Shown here one piece after another: positions 11,936-26,319 of a DNA stretch of 64,000 nt. A program made the translations under genes and the position numbers. Origin of the DNA: Polyodon spathula (lineage: Eukaryota > Chordata > Actinopteri > Acipenseriformes > Polyodontidae). How positions within the stretch are numbered: the stretch's first letter is position 1; every line of letters begins with the position of its first letter. The DNA lies in contig NC_054538.1 in assembly GCF_017654505.1 (NCBI RefSeq), forward strand, positions 58,371,684 through 58,435,683. Direction: 5' to 3'. The notes below the pieces were generated by a model, which worked only from the letters and a program-made list of their open reading frames with translations, searched no databases and was not told the origin of the DNA.

Positions 11936-13008
11936 GATTGGAGACCCTATGGATTTTTTAGTTTGTTCATATAGTTGAGTCAAATAAGAGGTCCACATTT
12001 TCAAAGATTAGAACTAAACATGCTAATATTGACATGATACAACATATGATACATATGATACAACATGGAGTAAAATCTTTTTATATACGAACATAAACAC
12101 ATAAGTTGGGTCTCAAAGGATCCCAATGATTCAATATCAACAGCGTGGCTTGATAACCCATTCCATACCCGATTCACTTTCTCTGAAAAAAGTGTATCCT
12201 ACCTTCTAAGTCTGATTAAGGGAAGAAAAAATTATTGAAATTAGGAAAAAGGATAACATTTTGTGCCTAATTGCTTCAACAACTTAACAGGATAATTAAT
12301 TGTAATTTATGTTTAAAATAGTAAAGATTTGTGAATAAGCTAAAGCACATTTTCTAAAAAACCTTACCTAATTTTAAAAGCAATCCCCTGAGGATGGATA
12401 TAGTAGGAATGGTATTTGCAGTGAACCCAATTCATCCCATCACCATGCCTTATCTAATCTTGAGCATTTCAATTTGATTATATAGCAGTCACACATATTC
12501 TTCAGGGATAACCCTCTTTTGCTTGCTAATGGAAACTATTATTGGTGTTATCTCCATTGTGATGTGTTGTGAGTCCAATGAAGCAAAACACTCTTCTTTC
12601 AGTCTTTCATTTTCTATTTTTAACCTTTTCCTTTTGAGTGTGTCTAGAATTGAGGTTAATGTCCCCCAACCAGATAACATTCAAATGTAGGACAGTGCTT
12701 TTTGTAATGCAGACACGTTTATTAAGATGGTATGGAAATAACTGACCAAACTAACCGAATTAGGTTAGACCAGTTTTTTTTTTCATTTGATGTGTTGCAG
12801 GCAATGACCCATTATTTTACTTTCACTGCAGGCGTGGCTGTATGTTATTGCGTCACTCATAACGAAACGGCCGTCAAACATTTTGTCTGGTCAAAGCGTG
12901 TCAACCCACATCCTGATGTGGGTCACTGGGACCTGACTCAGGTACGTTGTTTCACACTATGCAGGATTGTGACCCGGTTAGCCAGGACCTGGGTCAGGAC
13001 CCGGGTAG
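11936..13008. other. Mostly unrecognised; possible LINE scrap and a hairpin
   Basis: Sequence at about 12120-12215 (CAACAGCGTGGCTTGATAAC and following) resembles stretches I associate with fish LINE remnants, but this is weak. A perfect-looking hairpin CCCACATCCTGATGTGGG lies at 12905-12922, followed by ACCTGGGTCAGGACCCGGGT; this GC-rich block may be one end of an unidentified DNA transposon. Confidence 0.35.
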
Positions 13009-13013
13009 GAGTG

Positions 13014-14195
13014 TGTGGCAAAGTGGGTAGCAGTGAGCAGTTGTAGAGGTGATGCAATGCTTAGTAATGATGGACACAAAGACAATTCACTGTGAAAAAC
13101 AACTCTTTAACCCTTTGCGGTCCATTTATTCAGCACCAGTCAGGTGCTTCAGGTCTAATTTATTTTCACAAGAGCTGTTTATTTTACACTAGCTGTGTAA
13201 AAGTAATTTTATTCACAGTAAAACAGGTTTAAAAAGGGAGCTCAGTATTGCATCGCCAGCTCTGCCCCACTCCTTGTTCGCTGTATTTATCACATATCGC
13301 TTCATAGTAGTGCATACTAATAAATCATCTCCTGATCACTTGATTTATCACCAAACCCCTCAATAATGCTATCCAAGTCATAATTTTATTGCTATAACAT
13401 CTCAAAAAGCTTGGCAAATGTCTGTGATTTTCTTTGAGTGCTGGATGCGGAAGCAGCCCTCTTGTTTGTTTATGTCCGTGTTATGTCTGTGGTGAAGGGA
13501 CTATGTGTATTGCTCAGATCGGCCATTGAAAACTTTTCTTGGCTTTCTCCAGAGAAAAAGCGGCTACAGACCTGTGTATGATGCCTTTTTGATGATGCCA
13601 GACAGGGTCCGACATCGGATCGGAAAGGAAATATTGTAATGTTGCACCTGGTCCGACATAGGACAGCAAAGGGTTAATAGGCTGGGTTGCATGCCTGCAA
13701 CACTTAAATAATAGAGAAAGGGCTTTATACAACAATGTGTATCGCTCTGTTCATAAACAGGATTTCAGTCCCGAAATAGTAAAGCATGAATAAACACACA
13801 GACAAACACAGCATGTTTTACAAAGTCCAGAATAAGTGCTCTTGGTGCAGGTGGTGAAATACAATGGTGTACAGTGGTGAAGTGTAGTCCGGTTTAATAC
13901 TAGTTTAGCCATCTAACAATGACAAACAAAACAATTAGTAGGCTTGACAAAACAAAGAAACGCTCACGGTTAGAACACTGGGTTTCCCTGTCGGTTGGCT
14001 CGTGACCATAACACAAGGAACAGATTGCTTGGCCACACCCCCTGATATACCTTCAGTCCCGCCCCCTTCGGTGTGTCCTCCAATCCATGACTGACACATC
14101 GCTTACTGGCTTCCGACTGACCCTGGAATGAACTGCCAAACCATGCAGTCCGGGGCACACTGTTCCTGTTACACAGCGCCCTCACAGGTTGGGAG
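13014..14195 (-). mobile_element. LTR (minus strand) split by a piggyBac-type element
   Basis: Read on the minus strand it carries CCCTCCCAACCTGTGAGG, GGAACAGTGTGCCCCGGACT, TTCATTCCAGGGTCAGTCGG, AAGCGATGTGTCAGTCATGG and finally CCACTTTGCCACA at 13014. The same blocks run in the same order in the solo LTR at 19132-19597. The 563-bp insertion at 13111-13673 interrupts it; without it the LTR would be about 615 bp. The 5' edge is uncertain: the usual TGTGACAG start is not seen. Both edges are next to GAGTG, but because the start motif is missing I do not rely on that as a target duplication. Confidence 0.65.
13111..13673. mobile_element. piggyBac-type non-autonomous element with TTAA duplications
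   Basis: TTAA at 13107-13110 and again at 13674-13677 flank a 563-bp unit. Its termini are inverted: CCCTTTGCGGTCC on the left, and CCCTTTGCTGTCC read inward from the right. TTAA target choice and CCCTTTG-type termini are hallmarks of piggyBac. No transposase frame is present, so it would have depended on an enzyme supplied elsewhere. A sub-repeat GGTCCGACAT occurs twice near the right end (about 13605 and 13650). Confidence 0.85.
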
Positions 14196-16689
<2,494 letters not shown>

Positions 16690-18250
16690 TCGCAGATTCT
16701 TTGTTGAAGACTGAATAGATTCAATTCTTTAAGCCTGTCTGCATGTGACATGCCTTTTAAACCCAGAATAGTTCTGGTCGCTCTTTTTTGCACTCTTTCT
16801 AGAGCAGCAATATCCTTTTTGTAGCAAGGTGACCAGAACTGAACACAATATTCTAGATGAGGTTTTACTAATGCATTGTCAAGTTTTAACATTACTTCCC
16901 TTGATTTAAATTCAACACTTTCGCTATATATACGAACATCTTGTTGGCCTTTTTTATAGCTTCCCCACATTGTCTAGATGAAGACATTTCTTGAGTCAAC
17001 ATAAACACCTAGGTCTTTTTCATAGATTCCTTCTTCAATTTCAGTATTTCCCATATGGTATTTATAATGCACATTTGTATTACCTGCATGCAGTACCTTA
17101 CTACACTTTTCTCTATTAAATGTCACTTGACATGTGTCTGCCCAGTTCTGAATGCTGTCTAGATCATTTTGAATGACCTTTGCTGCTGCAACAGTGTTTG
17201 CCACTCATCCTATTTTTGTGTTGTCTGCAAATTTAACAAGTTTTCTTATGTGACAGGCTGGCGAGTGGATAGAGGCCCAGAGACAGATTGCAGTTCAAAA
17301 AAATAATACTTTTATTAACAATTTAACACAAAATAAAAGGGCACAAGGGCCAAAACAAAGGTATTTAAGCACAAATAGAAAGACACAGAACAAGACATAC
17401 AAAAATAAAGGTTTTCAGGCTGGGCAATGCCTTCACTGGATCAGAAAATACAAAAAACCCACAAAACAACAAACCAAAAAACAGCAAGCACAACCACCAG
17501 CTTGCTTCCTCAGCTCCCTCCTCTCCCTAATGGGAAGCTGAGGCCTCCTTTTATGTCATGTGGCTGGATGCTGATTGATTATAATTACTCCAATCAACCC
17601 CAGCCACCTGAACACAATAAACCCAGGCAGGTAGGGGAATTTAACCCCATCCCTGCCAATTTATAAAGGGCAGAGCTCTGCTCTGCCACAGCTTACTATA
17701 CCAGAATCTAAGTCATTCATGTAGATTAGGAAGAGCAGAGGACCTAATACTGATCCCTGTGGTACTCCATCAGTACTTTCTGTTTACTACATGTTAACCA
17801 CTCCCTAACCCATGTGCATGCATTTCCTTGAATCCCTACTGTGCTCAGTTTGAGAATCAATCTTGTATGCAGGACTTTCTCAAAAGCTTTCTGGAAATCT
17901 TAATAAACCATGTCATATGCTTTGCAGTTATCCATTGTCGATGTTGCATCCTCAAAAAAGTCAAGCAGGTTAATTAGACACAATCGCCCTTTCCTAAAAC
18001 CATGCTGACTGTCTCCCAGGATACTGTTACCATATAGGTAATTTTCCAATGTGGATCGTATTATAGTTTCCATAAGTTTACATATAACAGAAGTCAGACT
18101 TACTGATCTGCAGTTACCTGGTTCAGTTTTGTCTCCCTTTTTGTGGATCGGTATTACATTTGTAATTTTCCAGTCTGTTGATACAACCCCTGTGTCAAGA
18201 GTGTTTCATGATCTTGGTTAGCAGTTTGTAAATAACTTCACCATGTTCTC
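16690..18250 (-). pseudogene. CR1-like LINE reverse transcriptase remnant
   Basis: On the minus strand, starting near 18230, the translation shows ENYKCNTDPQK-like sequence, RKGRLCLINLLDFFEDA, DFQKAFEKV, LFLIYMNDLDSGI, KFADDTKI, KDLGVYVDS, ALVKPHLEYCVQFWSP and LERVQKRATRTILG in the order of a CR1/Rex1-type RT. The FADD box (catalytic aspartates) is visible. Frameshifts and stops are frequent (for example in the DFQKAF region). An LTR at 17249-17690 splits the frame just between DLDSGI and KFADDT. The C-terminal segment and 3' tail are missing, although a fragment covering exactly that part is at 1158-1465. Confidence 0.8.
17249..17690 (-). mobile_element. Solo LTR, family B, inside the LINE
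   Basis: A 442-bp unit starting TGTGACAGGCTGG and ending CTGCCACA. It is flanked by TCTTA (17244-17248) and GCTTA (17691-17695), a five-base duplication with one change. Removing it rejoins the LINE RT frame, which confirms the borders. The reverse complement matches 45283-45710 closely. On its own sense strand it has a polyadenylation signal (TTTTATTAACAA region, reverse of AATAAAAG) near 17310, and no coding sequence. Confidence 0.85.
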
Positions 18251-18280
18251 TTAGGAGGTGTTCTTATATGCAGAGACTAC

Positions 18281-18296
18281 AATAATAATAATGATG

Positions 18297-18353
<57 letters not shown>
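18281..18353. repeat. (ATA)n microsatellite
   Basis: Trinucleotide AAT repeat of about 70 bases with one GATGAT interruption. Confidence 0.97.
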
Positions 18354-19126
18354 GGATCATAAATTGTATATATGCCCCTGAAGGGATTTGCATTGCCAGC
18401 AGGGGATAATAATGGTTTAATAACAGTAAATCTTTTGTATATGAAACATGTAAAAGTCAAATATTATATAAAGAATCCCAGTGTCTGAATGAAGTAGGGG
18501 ATTTTCACTGCACTTATCTTTTACAGAGCTGGCTGTTTTCCAATGTTCTTCTCATTTGGGTTACTTTTCCTTTAGGCAACTGTACATATCTAAACCAGAT
18601 ATTCTCATATTTTATTTTCACAATGCATAGAAACACACAGGAAAGAAAAAGTAAAAGATTCATTTCATTGGTTGTGTAAGAACTTCCTGTTAAAAATTGG
18701 TCTGCTATGAACTTATGATTAAATACTGATTGCAGTAATTTGTCACTGAATTATAGTAATAAACCTGCAGTTCAAAAACAGCACCCTTACAAAAACAGAT
18801 TTTTAATATTCAGTTTTTTTTTTCTACTGCACGGAAGACCCACAACCAGATCTCATCATTAAAAATAAATGGTAGGTTTAAAGGTCACGGTGAACGTTTA
18901 GGCAACATTTTATGGCAACTCTTGAAGGAAATAGTTGTAGCTGACATTTTTGAGTCATTTTCAATCTGTGTTCTAAAATTAAATTTCGACAAAACTGTTG
19001 CTTTAGCTATGACTAGTTCAACAGTTGCGATAAATTTTACTCAACAGTCTGTTTTACAGCACTTAGCAGCAGCCACCCCCTTGCTTGATACTAATGGTAG
19101 CTTATAACAGCAACTAAAATTACTGC
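18354..19126. other. No gene recognised
   Basis: Unique-looking AT-rich sequence. The open frame at 18922-19107 has no supporting motif. Confidence 0.5.
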
Positions 19127-19131
19127 ATAGC

Positions 19132-19597
19132 TCTGACAGAGAAAGAATGGTTATAAATCTCCATCCCGACCTGTGAGGGCACTGTGTAAAGGGAACAGAG
19201 TGGCCCGGACTGGATGGTCTGACAGTTAATTCCAGGGAAAGGTGGAAGGGAAGGGAAGCGATGTGGCAACCACGGATTGGAGGAGAAACGGTTGCACTCG
19301 CTAACCAAGGGAGAGTGACTGATGGTACAAAAGGGGACGTGGCTAGGTTATTTGTTCTTTAGTTATGTTTAAAAGCTAAAGGAGAACAAAAATTGTACCA
19401 TGAGTGTTTGTTTGTTTTGTCATGTCTAATTATATACTTGTTTGTTTATTAGACGGCTAACGTGTACTGGGGCTGTCACTTAAGGCCAGCACCAACCCAA
19501 ACAACACTTCACAAATACATTGTATTTCACCACTTGTAGATTAGCACTCACTCTGGACTTGTGATTGTGTCTTTGCACTGCAAACCACTTTGCCACA
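19132..19597 (+). mobile_element. Solo LTR, family A, with 5-bp duplication
   Basis: A 466-bp unit from TCTGACAGAGAAAG (family start TGTGACAG) to CTTTGCCACA. ATAGC flanks it at 19127-19131 and 19598-19602, a perfect five-base duplication typical of LTR element integration. Inside are CCATCCCGACCTGTGAGG, GGAACAGAGTGGCCCGGACT, GCGATGTGGCAACC and, near the 3' side, ATTGTATTTCACCACTTG, all shared with 13014-14195. No internal region or coding sequence adjoins it, so it is a solo LTR left by recombination. Confidence 0.85.
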
Positions 19598-19602
19598 ATA
19601 GC

Positions 19603-20376
19603 ATAAAGCACATTTAATAGATTATTGGAAGCAATCCAGTCCCATCCCAGAGTGCATTAACTAATCCTCCCATATGCCTCCCATAAAGTCAGATGATTCC
19701 AGTGAAGCTCATGTACTTCTTCTGAATAAACACTTTCACAGTTTTATTACCTTTCATTTGAATTGCATCCATTGATCCTGGACCTTAATCTCTTCTTCTC
19801 TGAGGGATGCTTAGCTGGTATAAACCTTGGAATTCAGCGAAGATGTAATCAATAGAAGGACTAAAAAGCACAAAGTGTTCTTTTTTTGGTACATCACACT
19901 AAATTATCTGAATCATATTTGCGACTTGTATCAATTGTAGGCATATGATTATTATTATTAAGATGTAGTATTTATTGAAACATTGTCATCTGGTTGCAGC
20001 ATTACATATTTTCCTTACTGAAAGGCTAGATTTTGTAGAGATTGTTTTCAACTTGAGCTGTGCAGCTGTCTCCTCCTAAGCACTGGAACAAAGTATGGTA
20101 TAATTTTATCTTAGCTTTTCTACTATTGTCCATGTATTTATATTTATATATATCTACTCATCTACTTCGATGTGAATGCAATCAAATTTGTTATTTTTAA
20201 TAAAGAACATGATTAAGTTTAACTCACATGGCCTTTGTTATTATTAGAATTAAATGAAAAGTCAAAATTTGGCAATTTTTTGACAATCTTTGTTTTAAAC
20301 TTTACTTGCATTCCATTTGGATGTACAGTTTTTCTACATTGTTTTTTTTTTAAACGAACAGAATTCTAAATAAAAA

Positions 20377-20378
<2 letters not shown>
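19603..20378. other. No gene recognised
   Basis: AT-rich, no family or coding signal. Confidence 0.5.

Positions 20379-20438
<60 letters not shown>
20379..20438. repeat. (AAT)n microsatellite
   Basis: About 60 bases of AAT. The poly-leucine frame on the opposite strand is an artefact. Confidence 0.97.
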
Positions 20439-20439
<1 letters not shown>

Positions 20440-21445
20440 CTACTGTACATTTTTCTTACCTGATGTGCTGACAAGTTAACTGTTTTCTTTGGGCTGCTGG
20501 CTTGAATTCCTGGAACACTTTTAATCTGATAATAGTATACTTTTTTCTCCTGATACAAACCATACAGGAACAGAAAAAGTACATATTTCTGTATACAAAA
20601 CGTTGCGTTCTCGAAAAGGTTGTTTGCATCTGAAACCCTACAATGAACTTAGCTCCTGGTAGCATTGCAGCAATGTAAAACACTCTTTTTGAGTATTTTG
20701 AAATTACAAAATACTTATAATACATTATCATTTGCATTACAAATTACAAAAATGCAAATGTAATGAGAATATGTATTTCAATTACATACATTTTCTATAC
20801 TGCCCATACCTGACTAGTGCACTAACACACTGCCTCACTGGGTTCCCAAAGTCAAACTAGAACTCATAATCATTCTTATTTTAGTACTGGTAGGTCTATA
20901 ATTGGAAATTTGAAATAATGTGATTCTGTGACATCCTAAGGTGTTCCACAGTAAAATGAAAACAATGCTATGGTAAACATTATCCCAGGTTTTTTGTTTT
21001 ATATAAAGGGTTGCTTAACTTTACAAATCCAGTCTTTATTATGCTCATACCACTGTTAATTAAATTATGAAGCTCATGGTTGTCAGATTCAGTGATTTCT
21101 AAAATCAGGTCGGTTTGTTTGGTTTATTCAGTCTTTGCCATTTTTAGTACATTATGTTACTATGTCAACAGTTGTGCTAAAATGCCTGACAAACCTGTGA
21201 GTGACACCTGCTATCACTACACTAGAAAGTTCAGCCAGCTTTGCATTTTCCTTGAACAGCCTGTCTGGCAAGTGTCAGTCAGCCATAGTTTGGAAACCCA
21301 AACAAAACTATGCAATGGCAGAATTCTGAAATCACAACAGGGTCATTTCCATGGTGAAGGTTCTACACATTTGCTTAGTTAACAAACACTATTGTTTACA
21401 CAGATAATCACGAATAAACTAAAATAAAATGGGGCGGCGCCTCGC
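20439..21445. other. No gene recognised
   Basis: The open frame at 21080-21382 lacks motifs and splice context. No repeat family was recognised. Confidence 0.45.
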
Positions 21446-21449
21446 TTTC

Positions 21450-21704
21450 ATCTAGGCAAATTTATGAACACCTGCCTGTATTTGTAAGTCTAATGTTTTT
21501 GCTTGTCGGCTTATCTCGCAATAACCAAAGATCACTCAATCTCTCATCCCTAGTAGCTGTACGCAGATATGTTTTTACTCCTTTCATGCATGAAAAAGTA
21601 TCTTTCATTTGCCAAACTAATACCAACATTTGCATGGCAAAAATCTGTTGAAAAAGAAATCCATTGATTTTCATGTATAGCAATTGCCTAATATTTTTTT
21701 CCAT
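21450..21704 (-). pseudogene. hAT-superfamily transposase C-terminal remnant
   Basis: The minus-strand frame reads ...FSCMKGVKTYLRTATRDERLSDL over about 25 residues near the middle (quoted here only in outline). The pattern F-S-x-M-K-x-x-K-x-Y-L-R-x-x-x-x-x-x-R-L-S-x-L is the hAT dimerisation domain, common in ZMYM/ZBED-like and other hAT proteins. The remainder upstream (21720-22450, minus) shows only scattered coding-like scraps. A GC-rich GGGGCGGCGCCTC at 21431 may be the element end. It is dead: only the C-terminal part is readable. Confidence 0.55.
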
Positions 21705-22499
21705 ATAAATGAATATTTAAGCAATGTAATGTTTTAAGTAATCTTTGGTTCCCCTAGCCCTGCTCTCGCTGATTCTCAAATTGCTTTACTTCCCAAAAGG
21801 GTCCAACGTACTGAAGCTTTCATATCTAAGCCCAGTTTGCCCATTACAATAGTTATACTATAGACTTATTCGCTGTATACACACTCTTCGTTCAGGTAAT
21901 CGTTCTATCATTTTAGATACAACTCTTTGAAGCTTTATTTTTCGTGGTTCTTAAGATTTCACTGCTTTCTCTTGCCATTTCAACTCTCTCATTCATCCAT
22001 GAATCAACGACTTATCTATTCTCTCAAACAATATTCTGACCTCCTGCAAAACCGATCAAGAAAGGAAAGGCTCCTTGACGTATTATTTCAGAGTAAATTC
22101 AATAATAAGTCCTTACTAATCCCTCTCTTCATTTCATCAAATTTGTGCTTCCGGTTCAGATCCCGTTTGTAAATGAAAATGGAACTATCGTCACCCACCA
22201 CTGGTTTGTCTTTTCACCACCTTTCAGATCCTGTTAAGATCGAGGTTTCCAGCAGAGAACTACTCTTCTTCTTCTATTCTTTTTGAATAGGAGCAGCTTC
22301 ATTGGCCTTCCATTGCGGAATTCCAGATCACCTCATCAAAAAACTCGGTCAGAGGTCATTTGAAGCATATCAATCATATATCAGAACTGACGTCAACATC
22401 CTTAAAAAGTCTTTCGCTCAATTCAGTACTTGTCGGATTCTGCCGAGTCAACACCCCGAGGAGTAGAGTTGATGTTAAGGCAAAAGTGGGGGAGGGGCG

Positions 22500-24960
22500 T
22501 TGACTCAAGACAGGGGCGAAATAACAAGCAATATTACTGTCATATTTTTAACATCAGCTAGATAGATTACATTTTGAATTAGGCATGTTTAAAATTCAAA
22601 AGGTAAAGCACAGCACACAGTTACGCTAAAGAATCAAGAAGTGCTGTTAACATTTATTAACACTAGAACCGCCATGGCAAGCATTTTTACAGTTCTGACT
22701 TTTAAAATTTAAATTGTTTCCAGTCAACCTTCACATACCTTGCTTTCTTTGCATTTGCATCATAAATAAAATCTTTTAACTCATATTCTGTGTCATGAAC
22801 TACTGAATACCTGCTGGAGTGTAAAAGCCAAACAGTGCTCCTTGTTAGTCTCCAAGCTAGATTGGCAACTTGCCGTGAATGGTACATGAACTACGGTTGT
22901 ATGGCTCACCCTGTTCTCCAATCAACAGTGATTTTACTGGATGGGTCACTGGGGATGCTAGTTGCTTATTTGACACATTTGTAATCATGGAGCTTTCAGG
23001 AACAGGGTTGTGGGCAGAAAAAGAACAGCCACAGCTTGGATACTGAGCTTGCCGATTTAAAATTCCTTAAATATCAGGACATCCTTCAACAAAACATTGG
23101 CTTTCCTTCAAGCGTCAGATCAAGACAGCTAGGAAGTGACACGTTTCCAAAAAGGCTTGTGTTCAAAACATACTGTTATCATGGAAAAGGAAAATAAAAA
23201 CATGAGCTTTGATATGCATTTCAGCTTCCTAACATCGAAACATGTTCCTTCTAACTATCAATGTCTGTTCTGAATGTCAGCAGTCTAATATACTATTAGT
23301 AAACTGCTGTTGGACCGCAACACTGAGGCATCTTTCAATCTGTCTCTACTTCAAACATATCTTTTTACATATTGTTTATGAGGATTTTTTTTATGTAATT
23401 TAGGTTGTATTGCATCCTACTTAGTTATATTTTAAACATAGTAGTAATAAAACATGACAATGACTTTAGAGCTCTGAGGTAGGTACTCCCCACAGAGTCA
23501 CCATCACTGACACATTGTAAGAAAAAAAAAAAAAAAACTTTTTATATCCCTGGATAGATAATTGCTTCATCTTCAAATTCATGAAAACGTTTTTAATGAC
23601 CATTTTCTCAGTTCAGAGATGCCCCAAAAACAGTAATATTATTTACTACTAATGCAGGATGACTGGCTGGCACATTATTACTCCGAAAACAAGATTTGGT
23701 ACCACATAAATGGGTAAAACGGGAAATACCTCCTGTTTCTATAGTTATCCATCTGTCCCAATACATATTCCCTCAAAGGGTTAGCTGGACTTTTACCCTT
23801 GACCAGTTAGACCCTATTTGGCTATTTGATGTTGTTTTTACAAGGCACAATCAGGTAATGGTAGCTGATGCTACAAGTGTTTTTTTGTTTTTCTTTCCAA
23901 AAAATGAATGATTATGTTTCCATTGTTAAATTCATTTAAAAAAATACAGGTCCCATTTGCTGTCTGCAGTTTAATATCTTCTTTTCACTTTTAAACCTTC
24001 TTCTTTTCCAAGGTGACATTGAGAGAAACTGCAGAAGGATTCTCCTGCTGTGTCCCCTTAGTACCGAAACCCATATATCTTTTCACTGTGTTTGCTGCTG
24101 TATTCATCATGGTGGACTGCGTAAAGAGGCATTAGTGTAAAAACTATACATCATCATAACAGCATGCAGCCATGCTTTCTGGGAAGTCATGCTGCTTAAT
24201 TGCGGAGATGAGAAACCAAACCTTTGTTCACTTTCTAAATAATGTAAGACTGCAGGACTGTGTCGAACATTTCCTCCTCCATTGCTGGTATTGGGACCAC
24301 AGATTTTAAGTTCTGCTTATACGGCATTAAATACTGAAGGCACTGGTGCTGTCCCCCAGAATTTTTTCATACTAGTGTTTTGATCCTCTACATTTCCATT
24401 GCTCCTTAATAGTTGCTAATGTATGATTCTTGCTTTACTATTAACACAACAGTGTAAATATAATTTCCCAACTTCTGGATATTTTCAGAGTTGAAATGGA
24501 TCAATAAAGAGAAGTCTTATTTTATTTTAACTGAACCACTCACCCCAAATAATTGATCCTGTACAATTCTTCACACTACCTAGAAACCAATGCATCCTTA
24601 AGGAATGGTAAATATTCCAAAGATCAGTCTACTTGTGGGTGGTGAAATCTCAAAGACATCAGTTTATATTGTAGTTTATAGTCTATTGTTCAGCACATAG
24701 TTTGAAACTTTATAGAAATGCCCATATTGGTCTGGGTACATTTTACAGTGGGTCATTTTTCAAACCAACTAAAAATAAATCTGCTCTATTTCTTTTGATG
24801 ACACTTTGTGGCAATGTTGCCCTGCCCCTGTGTGTATTTCAGTGTTGGTGCATAGTCATTGGTACACAAGATATAAATGGGTCTGTGGAACACGAGTTGT
24901 TTAAAATGTATATTTGTATTTAGGCACAAGGATTTTACTTCACGTGCAGGTAAAATGTAA
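22500..24960. other. No gene recognised
   Basis: TTAACACTAGAACCGCC at 22658-22674 looks like a piggyBac-type end (TTAA plus an inverted-repeat-like start) but no partner end was found. A poly-A run lies at about 23521-23537. Otherwise AT-rich with no supported coding frame. Confidence 0.4.
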
Positions 24961-24965
24961 TAATA

Positions 24966-25343
24966 TGTGAGCACGGGGAATTGCACTTTTATTAATTCAT
25001 GTGCAGTTGTACCAAGACTCCAATTGAATGATTGACTAGCAATTGAGTCTCAGTACAGCTGCATAAAAGCAGCATGTTTTCACCCACTCGGGGTTGTGTG
25101 TTAGGTGAGTGGAGAACGGGATTGGAGATGGAGGTTAGAATAGTAAGAATAGTTAAAATGCAAGCTCATCGTGTTTTGTCTGTGTAGTCCGTTTTGTGAC
25201 GAAAGTGCCATGTCCTGTGTGTTTTGTCTTACAAAGTTTTGTCTTACTAAGCTTCACCAAACTCTACCTCTCTATTATTTATTTCCTAGTCCTGGTTTCT
25301 GGTTTGACTTGGCCCACCACAGCCATCTTCGTGACACATTTCA
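24966..25343 (+). mobile_element. Possible LTR-like repeat
   Basis: The block starts TGTGAGCACGGGG and ends TTCGTGACACA, with a TATA-like CATAAAAGCAGC near 25063. That is an LTR-like plan, but I found no target duplication and no second copy in the window. Confidence 0.25.
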
Positions 25344-26318
25344 AAAACTGTTTTGGTTTAGTTTCTAACAAAAGTATCATGCCTTATAATGCACACAACA
25401 TTACTGAAGTGGCAATATTTTCACTACTGTGAATTCTTAATAGATGCAACTATAAGATGGAAAAAAATGTATACAAGATAGACTAAAAGTTTAGGCAGAC
25501 CATTACACTGTATAGATTCATGACATTTCAAACTTCTGGTCCAGTTACAGAAGTACTGTTGCATCCCTGTGCTACTTCTGCATGTTTTATTGCTTTGTCA
25601 ATTACTTTCCAGAGCCATAGCTATAAAATTGTTGCAGAGCTATAAAGACACTTTGAAAGCTGCAAACTCATTCTGATTTCACAACAGCAATCTTACTTGA
25701 TTTATAACAAAGGAATTTTATAGACGTATTTACTCATTTGCTGAATTCACAATTATTCTGTCTTCTATGCTTTACGGATAGTTTTAACAGCTGTATGTAT
25801 GCCACAAGATAACATATTGCTGGCAGCCTGAGGCAGCAGTATTCTGTGGATTAGTTTTTCAATCTACCCCACTGTTACCTCTTTGCACTGTCATACTGTC
25901 TGAGTATGCATAAAAGTTATTTTGACTTCACTGTATTTTCCACAGAATTTACTCAGACTTTTACAAAATTCCAATAATGTTTTCCACATATCACTATTTT
26001 GCAGACAAATTTGTTTAATGTATTTGACTTCACTTAATTAATTTGTAAACAAGCTATTTGATAACACACAACCTGTTGTGTATTATTGCTTAAACATCAT
26101 CTGCAGTATATCCGGTAGAACAGTTGAAACATCATTCATGTTATCTGGGGAGTGGGCAAAGGCTGGGTGAAAACCAAACTTCCCAGACAGGGCACTAAAA
26201 ACGTCTTAAACTATGCCACACAGTTACTCAGCCTTTTTATGTTAACAATCATTATTATTACAGTTCATAATTCTTTAATCGTGCAGTATAATTAGACACA
26301 GTACCGGCGCCATAGCAC
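25344..26318. other. No gene recognised
   Basis: AT-rich, without coding or repeat signals that I recognise. Confidence 0.5.
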
Positions 26319-26319
26319 A

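Noticed and set aside
12905..12922. Hairpin CCCACATCCTGATGTGGG as a regulatory site
   Set aside because: A short palindrome in a repeat-like block; nothing links it to a gene.
20334..20558. Poly-leucine frame
   Set aside because: Translation of the AAT microsatellite on the opposite strand; likewise the poly-isoleucine frame at 18251-18460.
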